From the NCBI GenBank assembly GCA_030998225.1, contig JAPYXD010000450.1, forward strand, positions 682,001 through 746,000: a stretch of DNA of 64,000 nt. The letters are read 5' to 3'. The notes beneath the pieces were generated by a model, which saw nothing but the letters and a program-made list of their open reading frames with translations, did not search any database and was not told where the DNA came from. Source of the DNA: Diplolepis rosae. Lineage: Eukaryota; Arthropoda; Insecta; Hymenoptera; Diplolepididae. Position 1 is the first letter of the stretch. Every line of letters begins with the position of its first letter. This document shows, piece after piece, positions 1 to 11,657 of the stretch. A program made the position numbers and the translations under genes.

Positions 1-1782
1 CCTGCAGAAGGCACACGAGACTTTGAAGAAAGTAGCGTGCAGTTTGCACACGTAAGTAACAATATTTTTAATTTCATACGATATTGTATATAATTTCAAA
101 CTTTTCGACTCTGATCAGAGTCCTCATTAGTGATCTTTATTTCTAAAATTTTAAGTGCACTAAATAAAATATTACATATATGAGCCCTATTTCGAAGTAA
201 ACTTCGAAAATGTGAAAAAATGTAAAAATCGTAAGAAAATTTACATAAAATAGTACAAGAAACTTCGATGAAGTATCTAAAACTTCCTTAGGAATGACAA
301 TAAAATTCTAGCACGTAATTTTGAGATACCAAACTAAAAAAGTAGTATATACACTACCGGTCAAAATTATTTATTCACCTACTGTGTTAGCTATTCTTAA
401 AGTGTCTTAATTTTTATAATTATTTAAATTTTGCATCTAGTGAGCCCAAGTTGAAGGCAAAATGATAATTTTATAAGAATATATTTCAAAAAACGCCAAA
501 TTTCGATCTTTTTGAATAAATATTAATAACACTGAAATTAATTAAGACCTTTAAACGTTTCTGGTCTCATTTTGAAGGTTACTCTTCATTGTATTTTGTT
601 AACTTATCAAAATATTTTTAGAATTTTTCTTTTGGATTCTACCCTGGGGTCAAACATGGTACAAACATGTCGAAAATTTTCAAATGAAGACAGTAGTCTA
701 TAAATTTTATTAAAATATGATACACATTGGTTTTTAAAAATTTCTTGTAAGTAGCTACACATTTTAAAAATTTTATGACCTTTTTGTATCATTTTTGACG
801 CCGGGTAGAATCCAGGAAAAAAAATCTGAAAATATCTTGATTAGTTAGCAAAATACTATGAAAACCTACTATTTAAATGAGACAAAAAACTTTTAAAAAT
901 CTTAATTAATTTCAGAGTTGTTAATATTTTTCAGAATGATTGAAATTTCAAGTTTTCTGAAATATTTTTTTATAAAATTAACATTTTGTTATTTTTTCTG
1001 ATTTTTCTAAATCATTTCAGTCGATTATGTCGATCATTAGAAGAGTGTATCACTGTACGTGACAACGGAACTCTACTATATCGACCTTATCAACCTCTGA
1101 TTTAGAATTAATCCAACGTTATTTAAAACTAGATGGTATTTTCCAATATAAATTGAAGAAATTTTTCTGTGAAAAAAAAAATTTCTTCAATTTTGTTATT
1201 TAGTTTATTTTATTATTTTTGATTTTGTTTTATTTGTTATTTGCAAAATTTTATTAACTTTTATCTTATGATAGAGAAAAAAATTTCAACTTGTTATTAT
1301 AAAAATTAAGACACTTTAGGAATAGCTTAAACAACACGTGAACAAATAATTTCGACCGGCAGTGTACTTCTGTCTAAATGTTACTGAAAATATAGGTGCA
1401 AGTACATATATAGTATAAAATTACAAAGGATTATTTATGAAAAAATAGCTGAGAATTGCCAATACAACTTCCACAATGTCAGAAATTCCCACCACAATTT
1501 CGCGAAACATATGACTGGAGTTTTATTTTATAAAATTTATTTTTATTTATTTTATAAAATACCTTCGAAATAAATTTCAAATATTCATATAAATTAAATG
1601 ATTTTAATCTATATTCCAGAAAAAAGAATCAGAAGATATCCCAGAAGCAGGAAGCAGCAAGGATGTATTTGGAGAAGACTTTCACACAACACCGAAGAGA
1701 GCTATCTCGACCCCACAAAGTGTTCGATTATCTTGTAGTACAAAAATCAACGCAAAATGTGCTAAGCAACTATATTTTCTGA
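1..1782 (+). CDS. Possible 3' end of a host gene (two exons)
   Basis: The window opens inside open sequence that meets a good donor (CAC|GTAAGT, intron from 52). A pyrimidine-poor but plausible acceptor (ATATTCCAG) ends at 1619, and open sequence resumes at 1620. Two joins stay open. Reading from base 2 splits a codon across the intron and ends at TGA 1780-1782, just before an AATAAA signal (1784-1789); the encoded tail is about 70 residues, charged and probably helical. Reading from base 1 stays open to TGA 1824-1826 but would bury the AATAAA inside the ORF, so the base-2 frame is preferred. The intron holds a Tc1-like element. No family was recognised. The sequence shows the splice-like sites and the open frames; that this is a real gene is inference. 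Confidence 0.35.
352..1364. mobile_element. Tc1/mariner-type foldback element, non-autonomous
   Basis: The ends are inverted copies of each other: the left begins CACTACCGGTCAAAATTATT and the reverse complement of the right begins CACTGCCGGTCGAAATTATT. Similarity continues for about 70 bases. TA dinucleotides flank both ends (350-351 and 1365-1366), the target duplication of Tc1/mariner elements. Inside, a second long inverted repeat (roughly 515-660 against 790-930) makes most of the element foldable. No transposase ORF is present. The 869-bp element at 45630 has a similar terminus. A fragment like the inner arm also occurs in both arms of the hAT element (near 10490-10640 and 14570-14700). 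Confidence 0.75.
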
Positions 1783-2342
1783 AAATAAAAATACAAATTA
1801 CAGATATTTTTGATTTTTATTTATGACGAGAAAACCATGATTTAAGGCAAAATTGTGTAAATGTAATTAAAGAGTGAGTTGATATCAACATAACTTCTCA
1901 ATCTTGAATTAAATTTTCACAATTTTGCGCTAAATCTTCAATTTCCTTTTAATTTTATTTGAATATATTCTTTGTAACACATTTAAAGAACCTACGTATG
2001 CATGTATATGCACTAACACGTGCACACATAATGGTAGTTCATGCGCAGTGCTGTACGCGGCGCTAGTTGCTAACGGTCCACCACCTTTCCATTAGGTTTG
2101 CACGGCCTGGGCGAAGAGCATCAGAGTTTGATTGGTGCGCGCACACGGTGAGCTTCTGATCTAAAATCAAAAACGACCCTTTTAAGAGCCAACAAAAAAC
2201 TTAAACGTTGGAATTATTTCTTGTTCTAAAAATCACGATTGATGTGACGCAATCTTTATTGTTTGTGTCAAGACTTATTGGAAATTCTGGTGTGAAAGCT
2301 CAAGACGCTGAAGGTGACAGGGAAGGCGTTTGGCGCGCCCAA

Positions 2343-3662
2343 ATGAGCGTCATGAGCTTGGAAAACGAATACGCGGGAAACAGCTGTATGCTTCCTGAGA
2401 ATGACGAGCACGGTTTTCAACAACCGAAAAGAAAAAAGACAAGGATCTCGAGTGGAGCTGCTACTGATAATGGTATGCCTCTAATATATAATAGTTTTGG
2501 AGCACTCAATATGCTTAATCTTCATGACCAAACCTGCTACGAAGATGGCGACTCACAAACACTGCTGGAAGAAGACCCTGTCAAAAATGACAAGCTCCCC
2601 CAAATCATATTAACGGAAAAAATCACCAACTATTCAAAGTGCATAGAATCTGTAGTGCACAAATACACCAAGATCGCAGTAAAACTTAGATACTCCGCAA
2701 ATGGACTAAGTGTACAAACGACGACACTAATCGATTATTTAGAATTAAATGACGAGCTAAAAAAGGATAATATATCATTTTTTACATACACACCTAAGTG
2801 GCTCAAAAACAAACACATAGTGGCCAAGGGACTGTCGAAACTTCCTCTTGAGGATATCAAAAGTGACCTACATAGACAAGGTTTAAAATGCGATAAAATT
2901 GCATTTTTGAAGAAAAACAAGGCGGTTACAGAATCTTATCAGTACCCCATATATATATTCACCTTTGACAAAGACGTCAATATCCAAAAAGTGTGGAGTA
3001 TCCAATATCTCTGCCACGTAAAGGTGAAATGGGAAAAATATAAAAATTCCCGATGGGTTACGCAGTGCCATAACTGCCAGATGTTTGGCCATGGAACTAG
3101 GTTCTACCAAAATAAACCTAGATGCGTAATGTGCGAAAAAAAACACCGCACTAGTGAACTCGATAAGCAACCAGAAGCTCAAGCCAGATGCACCAACTGC
3201 AGAGGTAACCACCCAGCTAACTACTCAAAGTGCCCTGAGTACGTCAAACACCTGGAAAAGGTTCAAGCTAGAAGGGCTGCAAAACAAAACCAAAACCCGA
3301 CGAGAAGGCAGATTGATGAAGCACCAAGCACGATCCGGCAGAAAATATTGCTGACTGACAGGACACAATTTCCAGCGCTGAAGACGAGAGATAAAGTGGG
3401 AGAACCCTCACTATCTACTATGCAGCACTCCCACCAAACGAAACCTGACAACTGGGGACCACGCATGACGAGTTCTCACGAGAATGAACAAAATTTACAC
3501 GACTTCCATACTTTAATGGGCGAAATCAATACACTCAATGATCTTTGCGACTTAGGTAAGATGCTGAGACTTGTAAGGAATTCAAATGGCAAGCTTGTAA
3601 ATTGCAAAAGCGACCTAGAGAAATTACAAATTTTTGTAGATATAAGCAATGGCAGTTACTAG
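2343..3662 (+). CDS. Jockey-type ORF1 (gag-like nucleic-acid-binding protein)
   Basis: The open frame runs back to 2208, but the first ATG is at 2343 (about 439 residues). The N-terminal half is low-complexity and charged. The middle resembles the PRE_C2HC region of Jockey gag proteins. About two thirds along lies a zinc-knuckle cluster (nt 3064-3235). The last knuckle (CTNC..NHPANYSKC) is complete. The first has a tyrosine where its last cysteine is expected, and the second also lacks its last cysteine. In the family, ORF1 coats the RNA and aids strand transfer in the RNP. It overlaps ORF2 by 14 bases, normal for Jockey elements. The frame is open end to end, so this ORF decayed less than ORF2. 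Confidence 0.75.
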   Translation: MSVMSLENEYAGNSCMLPENDEHGFQQPKRKKTRISSGAATDNGMPLIYNSFGALNMLNLHDQTCYEDGDSQTLLEEDPVKNDKLPQIILTEKITNYSKCIESVVHKYTKIAVKLRYSANGLSVQTTTLIDYLELNDELKKDNISFFTYTPKWLKNKHIVAKGLSKLPLEDIKSDLHRQGLKCDKIAFLKKNKAVTESYQYPIYIFTFDKDVNIQKVWSIQYLCHVKVKWEKYKNSRWVTQCHNCQMFGHGTRFYQNKPRCVMCEKKHRTSELDKQPEAQARCTNCRGNHPANYSKCPEYVKHLEKVQARRAAKQNQNPTRRQIDEAPSTIRQKILLTDRTQFPALKTRDKVGEPSLSTMQHSHQTKPDNWGPRMTSSHENEQNLHDFHTLMGEINTLNDLCDLGKMLRLVRNSNGKLVNCKSDLEKLQIFVDISNGSY

Positions 3663-5688
3663 AAAAAATATTTTCACTCTAATTTTAGGCCATTGGAATG
3701 CCAATGAACTATATGGCAATATTAACGAATTAAGGCAATTCATATGTGATCATAGGGTAGATATAATGTTAATAAACGAAGTAAGATTAAACTTCGATAA
3801 AATCATCAATGTTCAGGGATACAGATGTATTAGGAAAGATAGAAATCCAAAAGGATCGGGAGGGGGAGTCATGATTTTTGTTGAAAATAATATTTTAATT
3901 CATGAAATATCCATACAAACAACCTCAGTAGAAGCAGTGACAATACAATTACAGGATAAAACAGTTATTGTATCGGCATATAAACCCCCGAAAATTAAAC
4001 TGGACAACAGGGATCTTGATAAAATGTTTAAGACTTCAAATAACGTACTTATTTATGGAAATATCAACGCTAAAACACCGCATGGAACTGTAGAAATAAC
4101 AACTTAAACGGTAAAATGCTCCTAGAGTACACAATAAGGCACCTTTATGAAGTTATTTTCCCCGACGCCTATACTTTATATTCCTATAACGATGTGATAT
4201 CTAGCTATTAGCAATAGAGAGAGAGAGAGTGGAACAAGTAGCTTCAAATTTCGAAAATGTTCATCATCTGACAGATAATATGAATGACGATAGGACCGAC
4301 AGAGTTGTCAACAAAACATACAGAAATGTACTAAACGAACCTGTTAAAATAGACTAGATCGAGTTCGTAACACCAAAGGAGAATGAAAAGGAAATTTCTA
4401 CCACAAAAGCAAAAAAAGCACCGGGGCTGGATGGCATCCAAAATATTGCCTTAAAAAATCTACCTAAGAAAGCACACGTAACCTTGACCTATATCTTTAA
4501 CGCATGCTTTAAATATTCATATTACCCATTATGCTGGAAAAAGGCAAACGTCCTTCCGATACGCAAAGTAGGAAAAGATCTCTTCCCTCAAAGCTATAGA
4601 CCAATAAGTCTTCTAAAAACACTTAGTAAGATATTTGAAAAAATAATTTTAAACAGAATTAAAAAAATAGAAAAAATAAATAAAATTCTTATACCAGAGC
4701 AATTTGGATTTGTTGAAAAGAAGAGCACAGTTCAACAGCTATTCAGGGTAACTAATTACATTACAACAAACTTAAACATTAACACGGTTTGGCATGAGGG
4801 GCTTATAAACAAATAATAGGAATTAAATTTTCCAATTTATATCTTAAAAATAGTGCAAAAATATCTGAAAAATAGAAATTTTGTGGTGACTGCCAATGAA
4901 GAAACCTCTCAGTAAAGAAAGTAAATGCTGGAGTTCCGCAGGGATCCATACTGGGCCCGGTGCTTTTGATATATTATACAAATGACATACCTCGCTCTGA
5001 CCAAGTCAGACTATCGATATTCGCGGATGATACAGCTCTATATGTTGCGTCGTGGAGAATCAGGCTGGCGATAGAAAAACTATAAATTTATTTAAATGTT
5101 TTTCGACGGTACTACTATCAATGGAAATTGAAAATAAATGCTGACAAAACAGATTTCATTATATTTAAGAATGAAAAAAGAAAAGAAAAAGTCCCAGACT
5201 TGTTTATAAAAATAAAAAAAAATAAATAAAAAAATAAAAGATATAATGTACATGTTGCTAATGTTAAGAAAAAAGCTAATATCATAATTGGAATTTTAAG
5301 TAATTTAATAGGTGGAAGAAGTTGTCTTTCTACCCGCAATAAATTAATATTATATACAGCTATCCTCAGGCCGGTAATAACTTATGCTTCGCCAATCTGG
5401 TCAAGTACGAGCGAAACTAATATCAATAAACTACAGTGCGTGAAAAATAAATGTTAAAGAATGATAGCAAAGGCAGGGCCCAGAGCGAGAAATAGTGATT
5501 TACACAAGGAATATAAGGTAAAAACCATTAAAGAACTAATTTATAATCAAGCAGAAAATTTGTATACAAATGATATAGTTATCCCGGAATTAGATGAGCT
5601 AAGGGAAGAATTTATAATTTATAGAGAGAAAAGACTGATGCCTTTTAAATTAAAGCACAAAATGCCCTATCAAATCCTGTTCCGATAA
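3649..5688 (+). pseudogene. Jockey-type ORF2 (endonuclease-reverse transcriptase), broken
   Basis: Translation starts at an ATG overlapping the end of ORF1. The first 150 residues match the exo-endo-phosphatase fold, with a WNAN-like motif, a conserved Glu (NEVRL) and a GN.NAK motif where GDFNAKH is expected. The catalytic Asp is thus Asn and the His is lost. The frame stops at 4105-4107; similar sequence continues in another frame to about 4185. A GA microsatellite near 4218 sits where the endonuclease-RT linker should be, so that stretch is deleted. RT resumes by 4290: KAPGLDGI near 4420, YRPISLL near 4600, a PQGS-type motif near 4940 and FADD near 5020. Several stops and shifts follow. The last piece, 5461-5688, is the usual C-terminal tail. 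Confidence 0.75.
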
Positions 5689-5784
5689 GAGTCTCAGCAT
5701 TCCTGTTATTTAGTTTTAGTCTTAGTCCTAGTCTTGTTTTAGTAGTTTTTAAGAATATTTACGTAATATAAGATTGATTTGAAA

Positions 5785-6290
5785 ATTTAGTTTCACTAAA
5801 CTTCATACGTCGTTATAATAAAAATGTATACTAAATGTAATTTAATAATTATATTATATATATATATCAATAATCGTAGTTATAATAATTCATTAATTAT
5901 ATTAGTTTTTAAAAATATTTTATTAATCATTTATGAAAAAAGTTGATTTATTTTTACTTGAGTCAGGATAAAAAATTTTATTGACAGCACTTACTCTCAC
6001 AAGCTCTGAATAACTCATGCAGTCACTATATAAGAAAGTTCTAAATTTTATATCTCAGCATTGTAAGCGAGCGTGTGCGTGATTCGACGAAAGCGTATCG
6101 TACTATATATAAGTGTAGTTATTAGGTTTATATACGTAAGGTTATATGTTTAAATGTATTTGTAATTTGAAATGTGATTGGCTACGTGTGAATGGTGTGA
6201 ATGAATTTGTAAGTTGTTTATGTATGTACCGGATGACTATTGGCAGGCTCGAGGTAAGAATTTTTTTTTATTTGAGAGAACCATACCATT
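5785..6290. repeat. Dispersed repeat, copy 1 (uninterrupted)
   Basis: About 500 bases are closely similar, same strand, to 39048-41406, where a 1.84-kb insertion interrupts them. Shared blocks include the stretch around GTAAGCGAGCGTG, ATTCGACGAAAGCGTATCG and the tail near GGATGACTATTGGCAG. It has no long ORF. It begins close to the end of the Jockey coding region, but its second copy is not next to a Jockey element, so it is a separate family. The superfamily was not identified. Confidence 0.7.
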
Positions 6291-6834
6291 GCCACTTCAA
6301 ATAATACGCCCGATGCTCATTTTACCCAACTACGGTTTGAAGTACCTCAAGCGTCGGTGATATACTTATACATTTCATGTTAACCCACTGACGCATGTTG
6401 GTGCCCTGTCGTCGATAACGTTTTACTCAACTCTTTACTATTCCCTATGTACCGCTTATTGTTATTCACTTTGGGTGAATTAGGTATATATCAAATTGCT
6501 TTTACCCGACTAGGATTTAATAGATGTTCAAATGTCCTTATGTCCCAAGTTTAATCGACAGAGTTGAGTAAAATTACTTCAACTACTTTTCTCCGTGTGT
6601 GCTGGAAACTTGATTTCCCATAAGACTACGTCTTGAAGAAGTAATAACTAAAATGCATATAACTTTTCTCATACGTACCCTGGCCTTACAAAAAAATTTT
6701 TGAGTCACTTTTAGACCTATATGAATCAATATATTTAATTTGATTAATATCGTTACGGTATTTAATTAACGACGGTACTACCTTAAGCCCGATCGGACGA
6801 CTTCGTTTTTTGGGATGGTATCACTTGAGAAATT
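6291..6834. other. Non-coding stretch
   Basis: No convincing ORF, repeat or structural RNA was seen. Composition is close to that of neighbouring intergenic DNA. Confidence 0.5.
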
Positions 6835-7459
6835 ATGGCCCATATACACTATCAGCAGTGTAGTGATAGAATTATTTGGGTAAGAATTTTAAAAAGCCAG
6901 AAGAAACACTTATTGTTCAAGTCCACATATATCGTTTATAAAGAGATAAAGGGGGTATTGACAGGGGTTAAAGGAACGGGCAATTTGATTCTAATGGGAG
7001 ACTGGAACGCGGTAGTAGCGAAAGGAAAAGAGGGAAATATTGCAGGAAGATATGGTCTAGGTGAACGAAACAAACGCGGAGACAGGTAGTAGCGAAAGGA
7101 AAAGAGGGAAATATTGCAGGAAGATATGGTCTAGGTGAACGAAATAAACGCGGAGACAGGTTAGTAAAATTCTGCGCGAGAACAATTTGGACATAGCAAA
7201 CACACCTTTCAAAATTCATAAAAAACGAAGATATACGTGGACAATGCCTGGCGACATAGGGAGATGTCAGATAGACTATATTTTAGTTAAGCAAAGATTT
7301 AGGAACCAAGTCAAAGACTGTAAGATAAAACGTAGTCTCAAATTCAAGGCAACAAAAAAGGTGATGAGGACAGATAAATTTGATACTGGAAAACTACAGG
7401 ACAAAGAGACAAGGAAACCTTTTCAGAAAGCCGTAAAGGATGAACTCGTTACCACGAGA
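6835..7459 (+). pseudogene. LINE endonuclease fragment, 5' part of a LINE split by insertions
   Basis: Two ORF pieces (6835-7089 and 7187-about 7459) encode an APE-type endonuclease of the kind often annotated as craniofacial-development-protein-2-like. Visible motifs are LILMGDWNA (GDWN of the catalytic core), GLGERN..GDR and, later, YTWT.PGD...QIDYI. A 74-bp tandem duplication (7011-7158) shifts the frame, which explains the break. The LINE resumes at 34448 beyond the foldback insertion. The duplicated target gatagcgga lies at 7460-7468 and 34448-34456. Confidence 0.75.
7011..7158 (+). repeat. 74-bp tandem duplication inside the LINE endonuclease
   Basis: Two head-to-tail 74-base units (7011-7084 and 7085-7158) differ at one position. 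Because 74 is not a multiple of three, the duplication creates a frameshift and the stop at 7087-7089. Near identity of the units suggests a recent slippage event in an already dead element. Confidence 0.9.
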
Positions 7460-7763
7460 GATAGCGGAAGATCCGATCAGCTGGCACCTCCACAACGGAA
7501 TATTACTATTTACTTTATGCCACATTTTCGGGCTAATTACGGGCTAATTTCGGGAGGTAATGCCGATTTTTGGGCTCTTGTATTTTTCTCAAAAAACCAA
7601 ATTTTAGGTGGAGATGCTGACTGCCCGGTCAGCTAGCACCTCCAGTACATAAAAACCTAAAAATTTCAAAAACTGACTGTACCCGAATTTCGGGCTGTTT
7701 TCGAGCTTTTGAGGTACCCCAAAATCAATTTCGAAAAAACAACCCCTATCACTAACAAGCAAC

Positions 7764-7889
7764 TGTCACGTCCTGTGACCATCTCTAGTACATAAATAAT
7801 AATAATACTTTTAATGCTAATCAACGAATCTACAATTGTAAAGCACGCGGAAGCATTAGGTGCGTAATGTAAACAAGTTGTAAAGGGAA
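7764..7889 (+). repeat. 5' LTR of element A, first part
   Basis: This part begins TGTCACGTCC and is nearly identical to the first 126 bases of the 3' LTR at 29539. The hAT transposon interrupts it after aaagggaa; the LTR resumes at 17321. Confidence 0.85.
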
Positions 7890-10846
7890 CAGTGTCTCCA
7901 GAACGTGGGATTTTTCGGCCCCCACCACGTTCCCATCTGGGAGAAACACATGCAAACGTGGCGTGTCAGTGTGTCGGCTCTGCTACACGCTGCGGTCACC
8001 AGCTTCGTGTAAAGCCGAAGGTGCACGAAGACGGACTTCGTTACAGTGCTTGAGTTTTCAAGTTATTTTTAGATTTCACGCTTTCGTTTATCGAGTAGAA
8101 ATTAAGAATTATATTTCTCTCGAGTACGTGCAAAAGAGGCGCGAAGCAGACGACGAATTTGAATTTACGAAGTATATAGTTCAAGAAATAACACTATTCT
8201 TCAATTTCTTGAAGAAAGTCTGCATGAAATAAACATCAGTATGATCTTGGAAAATTTCATGAGGATTTCAACACTTCAAAAATAAACTTTCAGTGAAATT
8301 TAGTGACAATAAATGTATAAAATTTGAATCAATATATAATTTTCCATTCAAATTTATATACTTCTTACTGATTTTGTACATTTAAAAATTTTTCAATTAG
8401 AACAATATTTTCTATCAAGATAAAATGAACATAAAATTCAAGTTCATAACTTATATTTTCAGTTATATGTTAGAAATATTTTCATCTCACATTTTTGTAG
8501 CCTAAGCACAAACTTTTCATTCCAAAACTTAAAATCTCTACGGAAATGGAAAATTGTCTAATAGCAGTAGATAAATTAAAAAGCTAAAATATGTGTTTAT
8601 TGGTATTTCCATATTAACATATAAATATCAATCAACTTTAAATTTTACATAAAAATGTTCGTTCGAAGTGTTCAAATCTTGTTACAATTTGACAAGATTT
8701 TATGGAGGAGTGCAATCTTTTGGATGAAATATTTTGTAGTTCTTAATTTGTCTGTCCGTCTGAAATCGTAGTAAGATTTGAACAGTAAACAACAAATTTT
8801 CCAATAGAATTCAGGATCAATAATAATTGATTCAGGAAATACTTCAACTCTGTAGAGAATTTTTGTATTTCGAATTCAAAATGTGTGCTTAAGCCACAAA
8901 AAAGTAAGCTGAAAATGTAGATATAAAACTAATTCTGTCATGTTTATGTCTTCTTAATGGAAAATACTTTGCATATAATTCTCTAATTCGATATTTTTTT
9001 AATGTATGAACATTCAAGAAATTGATAAATATTCCACCTTTTAATAGGAACTAAAAATTTCCGGATAATGATTTGATTGAGAAAGCTAAAAATTTGTCAA
9101 ATATTGATATAAATTGCAATTTTACAATTGCATTATTTTTCAAATATTTTAACATCTCTTCAATCTTGATAATTCTTAAAGAAGTTTATTTCATGTGAGT
9201 GACTTTTTCTTTTTCTAATGAAAGATTTCGTAATTCTAAATTCAGCCCAATTCGTAACATTGTAAAAAGATTTTAAAACTTCATAAAATTTTTTTTTCTG
9301 TTTTATTCAAAGTCAATAAATATTCAATGTTTGGAATCGAAATATTAAGTAAATGATTTTTAATTTCTGGGAATAAACTGCTTTAATAAGACAATCTTTC
9401 TTCTTTGTGAGAAATCTCAATTTTAAAATTAAAATTCTACACATAGCATACAAAAACATAATATGAAAATACTTTTATTACAGAATTTTGAAATATACAA
9501 GTTGACCAATTTTTAATCGAGTAAATCGGCTACTTTAAGCAAAAAATTATGTTAAAAATATTTTATCAAAAAAAAATAAGACACATTAAATTACGGTTTA
9601 AAATCCACATTCATAGATTGATGGTAAAAGCAGTTTAAAGTTTTTTAATCTTACGTTTTAGTGACGTATGCACAGACTTTTAATCAGATAAATGAAATGC
9701 TTTATAGAAAGTCAAAATTTTCTTATTACTGTACTTAATCAAATTTATAAAGTAAAAATATTTTTTAATTGATGCTTTCACTCAATTCTTTAAACATTCA
9801 TTAATTGAAAATCGTACTCAACATTTAATCTTGCAGCGTTCCAATATTCCCACAATGTTACAAAATCTTATTAATTATTATTTTAGTCGAATTATTTTCA
9901 AAATATTTAAAAAATATATGTAAATATTTTGATTAAATACTCTGTCAAATTTTGCATTTGACTGATCTTGCAAAATTGTTGAAAGTTTTGAATACCGATA
10001 GAAGAAACTTTAAATGAAATTTTATGTCCACAAATGCTTACAGTTCAATATAGAAATATCAACTACAACATTCTCAAATTTTATAAATAAACTACTAAAT
10101 TCAAAAAGTTTCGGATTTTTTTTAAAAACTGTACAAATTTCAAATATGAATCAGTCAAAATCTACTGATTATCAGTGAAAATTGACTGATTTAAATAACT
10201 AAAAACAGGTTGCTGTGAATCAGTCAAATTTCAGTGATTACTTCAGTGAAAAGTAACTGATTTAACAGTGAAAAATATTGTTTCCACTGATGATCCAGTG
10301 AAAAGGCAAATCACTGATTCAATCAGTGAAAATTTGACTGATTCAGATTTAGAGTGTATACAAATTTCAATTATAAAGTGTACTCTGTACATTAATCAAA
10401 CAAATTTAGAAGATGAATATTTTAATAAATATTCCTAAATATTATTGGAATATGATACATATCGATTTAGAAAAACTTCTTCAAAGTACTCAGACATTTT
10501 TCTTATTTTACGACATTTTTGCACCATGTTTGACCTTTGGGTAGGATTCAAGAAAACAATTGTAGACATACTTTCATTACTTTGTAAAATACTATGAAGA
10601 CTTGCTTTTTAAATTAAAGCGAAAACTTTTAAAACCTTTAACAATCGGTTGCATAGATTCTGCTCTAATCTTGGACGCAATTAGAGAAATAGGTTTTTTT
10701 GCTTTTTTTAGATCTAGTTTTTGCCTTAAACATAAAAGAAAGAAAACACATTTGAAATATTAAAATAAAAAAGCTGGTTCATTCTTAGAGAATCCCAAAT
10801 ATTCTGAAATAAAACTCCGTTCCACACCACCACGGAGGTAGAGTTT
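7890..10846 (+). repeat. hAT left inverted arm
   Basis: This pairs with 14355-17312. It has no convincing gene. The arm carries a ~200-bp nested palindromic MITE (10145-10350) and a stretch related to the inner arm of the Tc1-like foldback (about 10490-10640); both are mirrored in the other arm. The first 130 bases are GC-richer than the rest, as expected of subterminal transposase-binding sequence. Confidence 0.85.
10145..10350. mobile_element. Palindromic MITE with ACTGATTCA-type subterminal repeats (left arm copy)
   Basis: The motif (A)CTGATT(C) / AATCAGT occurs over a dozen times in both orientations in 200 bases. The right end reads TCTAAATCTGAATCAGTCAA when inverted, and the left end is a weaker version. 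The mirrored copy is at about 14850-15055. The overall architecture matches the element at 47145, which uses a different core motif. Confidence 0.6.
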
Positions 10847-11657
10847 ACTAGTAATAGTTCAATAAATTTTATGTACTCTAAATAAATTTTTTCGTAATTG
10901 CAGAAAACTTATTCCAAATACAAAAATTGTATCTTTAAATGTACAGGATAATTAATTAGAAAAATCGTTCGAATTTGAATTTCAAGGACTTGTACACACT
11001 TTCAAGGCACATCGTTTTTCCTTTTGCAAAAATTTTTAAAACTTCTAATTTTTCAAGTAATTGGGAGAAGTACATTTTAAAAAAAAATTGTTTTCTCTAC
11101 TTCCACTCGCGCTAGCTTAACAAATTTTCAGAATTTTACGATATTATTAATATTGTATTAAGTGTCTACATTTTCTGAAACTATCTACAGGAGAAAAATT
11201 TTAATACTTTAGTAAAGAAAGTTTTCTGAAAAGTTGTAGCTCAATCAGATTAATAGCCAAAAAGTTACCAATGTTTTAAATCGCAAACGAACGGTATAGA
11301 GGTCAAATTGGAGACGAAAACAAATAATAATAGCAACCTTCTTTTGTTTTCTTCTAAGATATACTTGATTCTCGCTTTATGCGTTATTTGAGAAGGCAAG
11401 AGTGTGGATTCTTCATATTTTTATCGTAATTCCTTATTGAAAACGGCAAAAGTAAGAATATTATATTATTATTTGGTGATACGTGAGTGCTCTTACGTAC
11501 GTTATTGTTTGATGCTTGTGGGTAAGTTTATTTTGTGAAACTTAATTTGTGTGCAGATTACAAATTATTCACATTCGCTCAATTTTATCGACTTTTCATC
11601 TTATTAATTCTTTTCAAATAATTCTGTTTTCCTTCGTCGTATAATTTATTGTTCACA
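10847..11657 (+). other. hAT internal 5' non-coding region
   Basis: AT-rich sequence between the left arm and the first ATG of the transposase (11658). It should contain the transposase promoter, but no distinct TATA or initiator could be chosen. No other ORF is seen. Confidence 0.5.

Larger units (their letters stand above)
2040..5780 (+). mobile_element. Jockey-like non-LTR retrotransposon, decayed
   Basis: The order is a GC-richer 5' region (about 2040-2342), a gag-like ORF1 with zinc knuckles, then an overlapping ORF2 with an apurinic endonuclease followed by reverse transcriptase. This is the layout of Jockey-clade LINEs. The 3' end is diffuse: coding similarity ends at 5688 and a TTAG/CCTAG-rich tail follows to about 5740. 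No clear poly-A tail or target duplication was found, so both outer borders are approximate. Stops, frameshifts and an internal deletion in ORF2 show the copy is dead. Confidence 0.75.

Noticed and set aside
7963..8232. Short ORFs conserved among the hAT arm copies (also 16970-17350 minus, 62736-63053; and 16342-16530, 63493-63681)
   Set aside because: The copies are near-identical DNA, so shared ORFs are expected. Composition is not protein-like, and the second ORF is not intact in the left arm.
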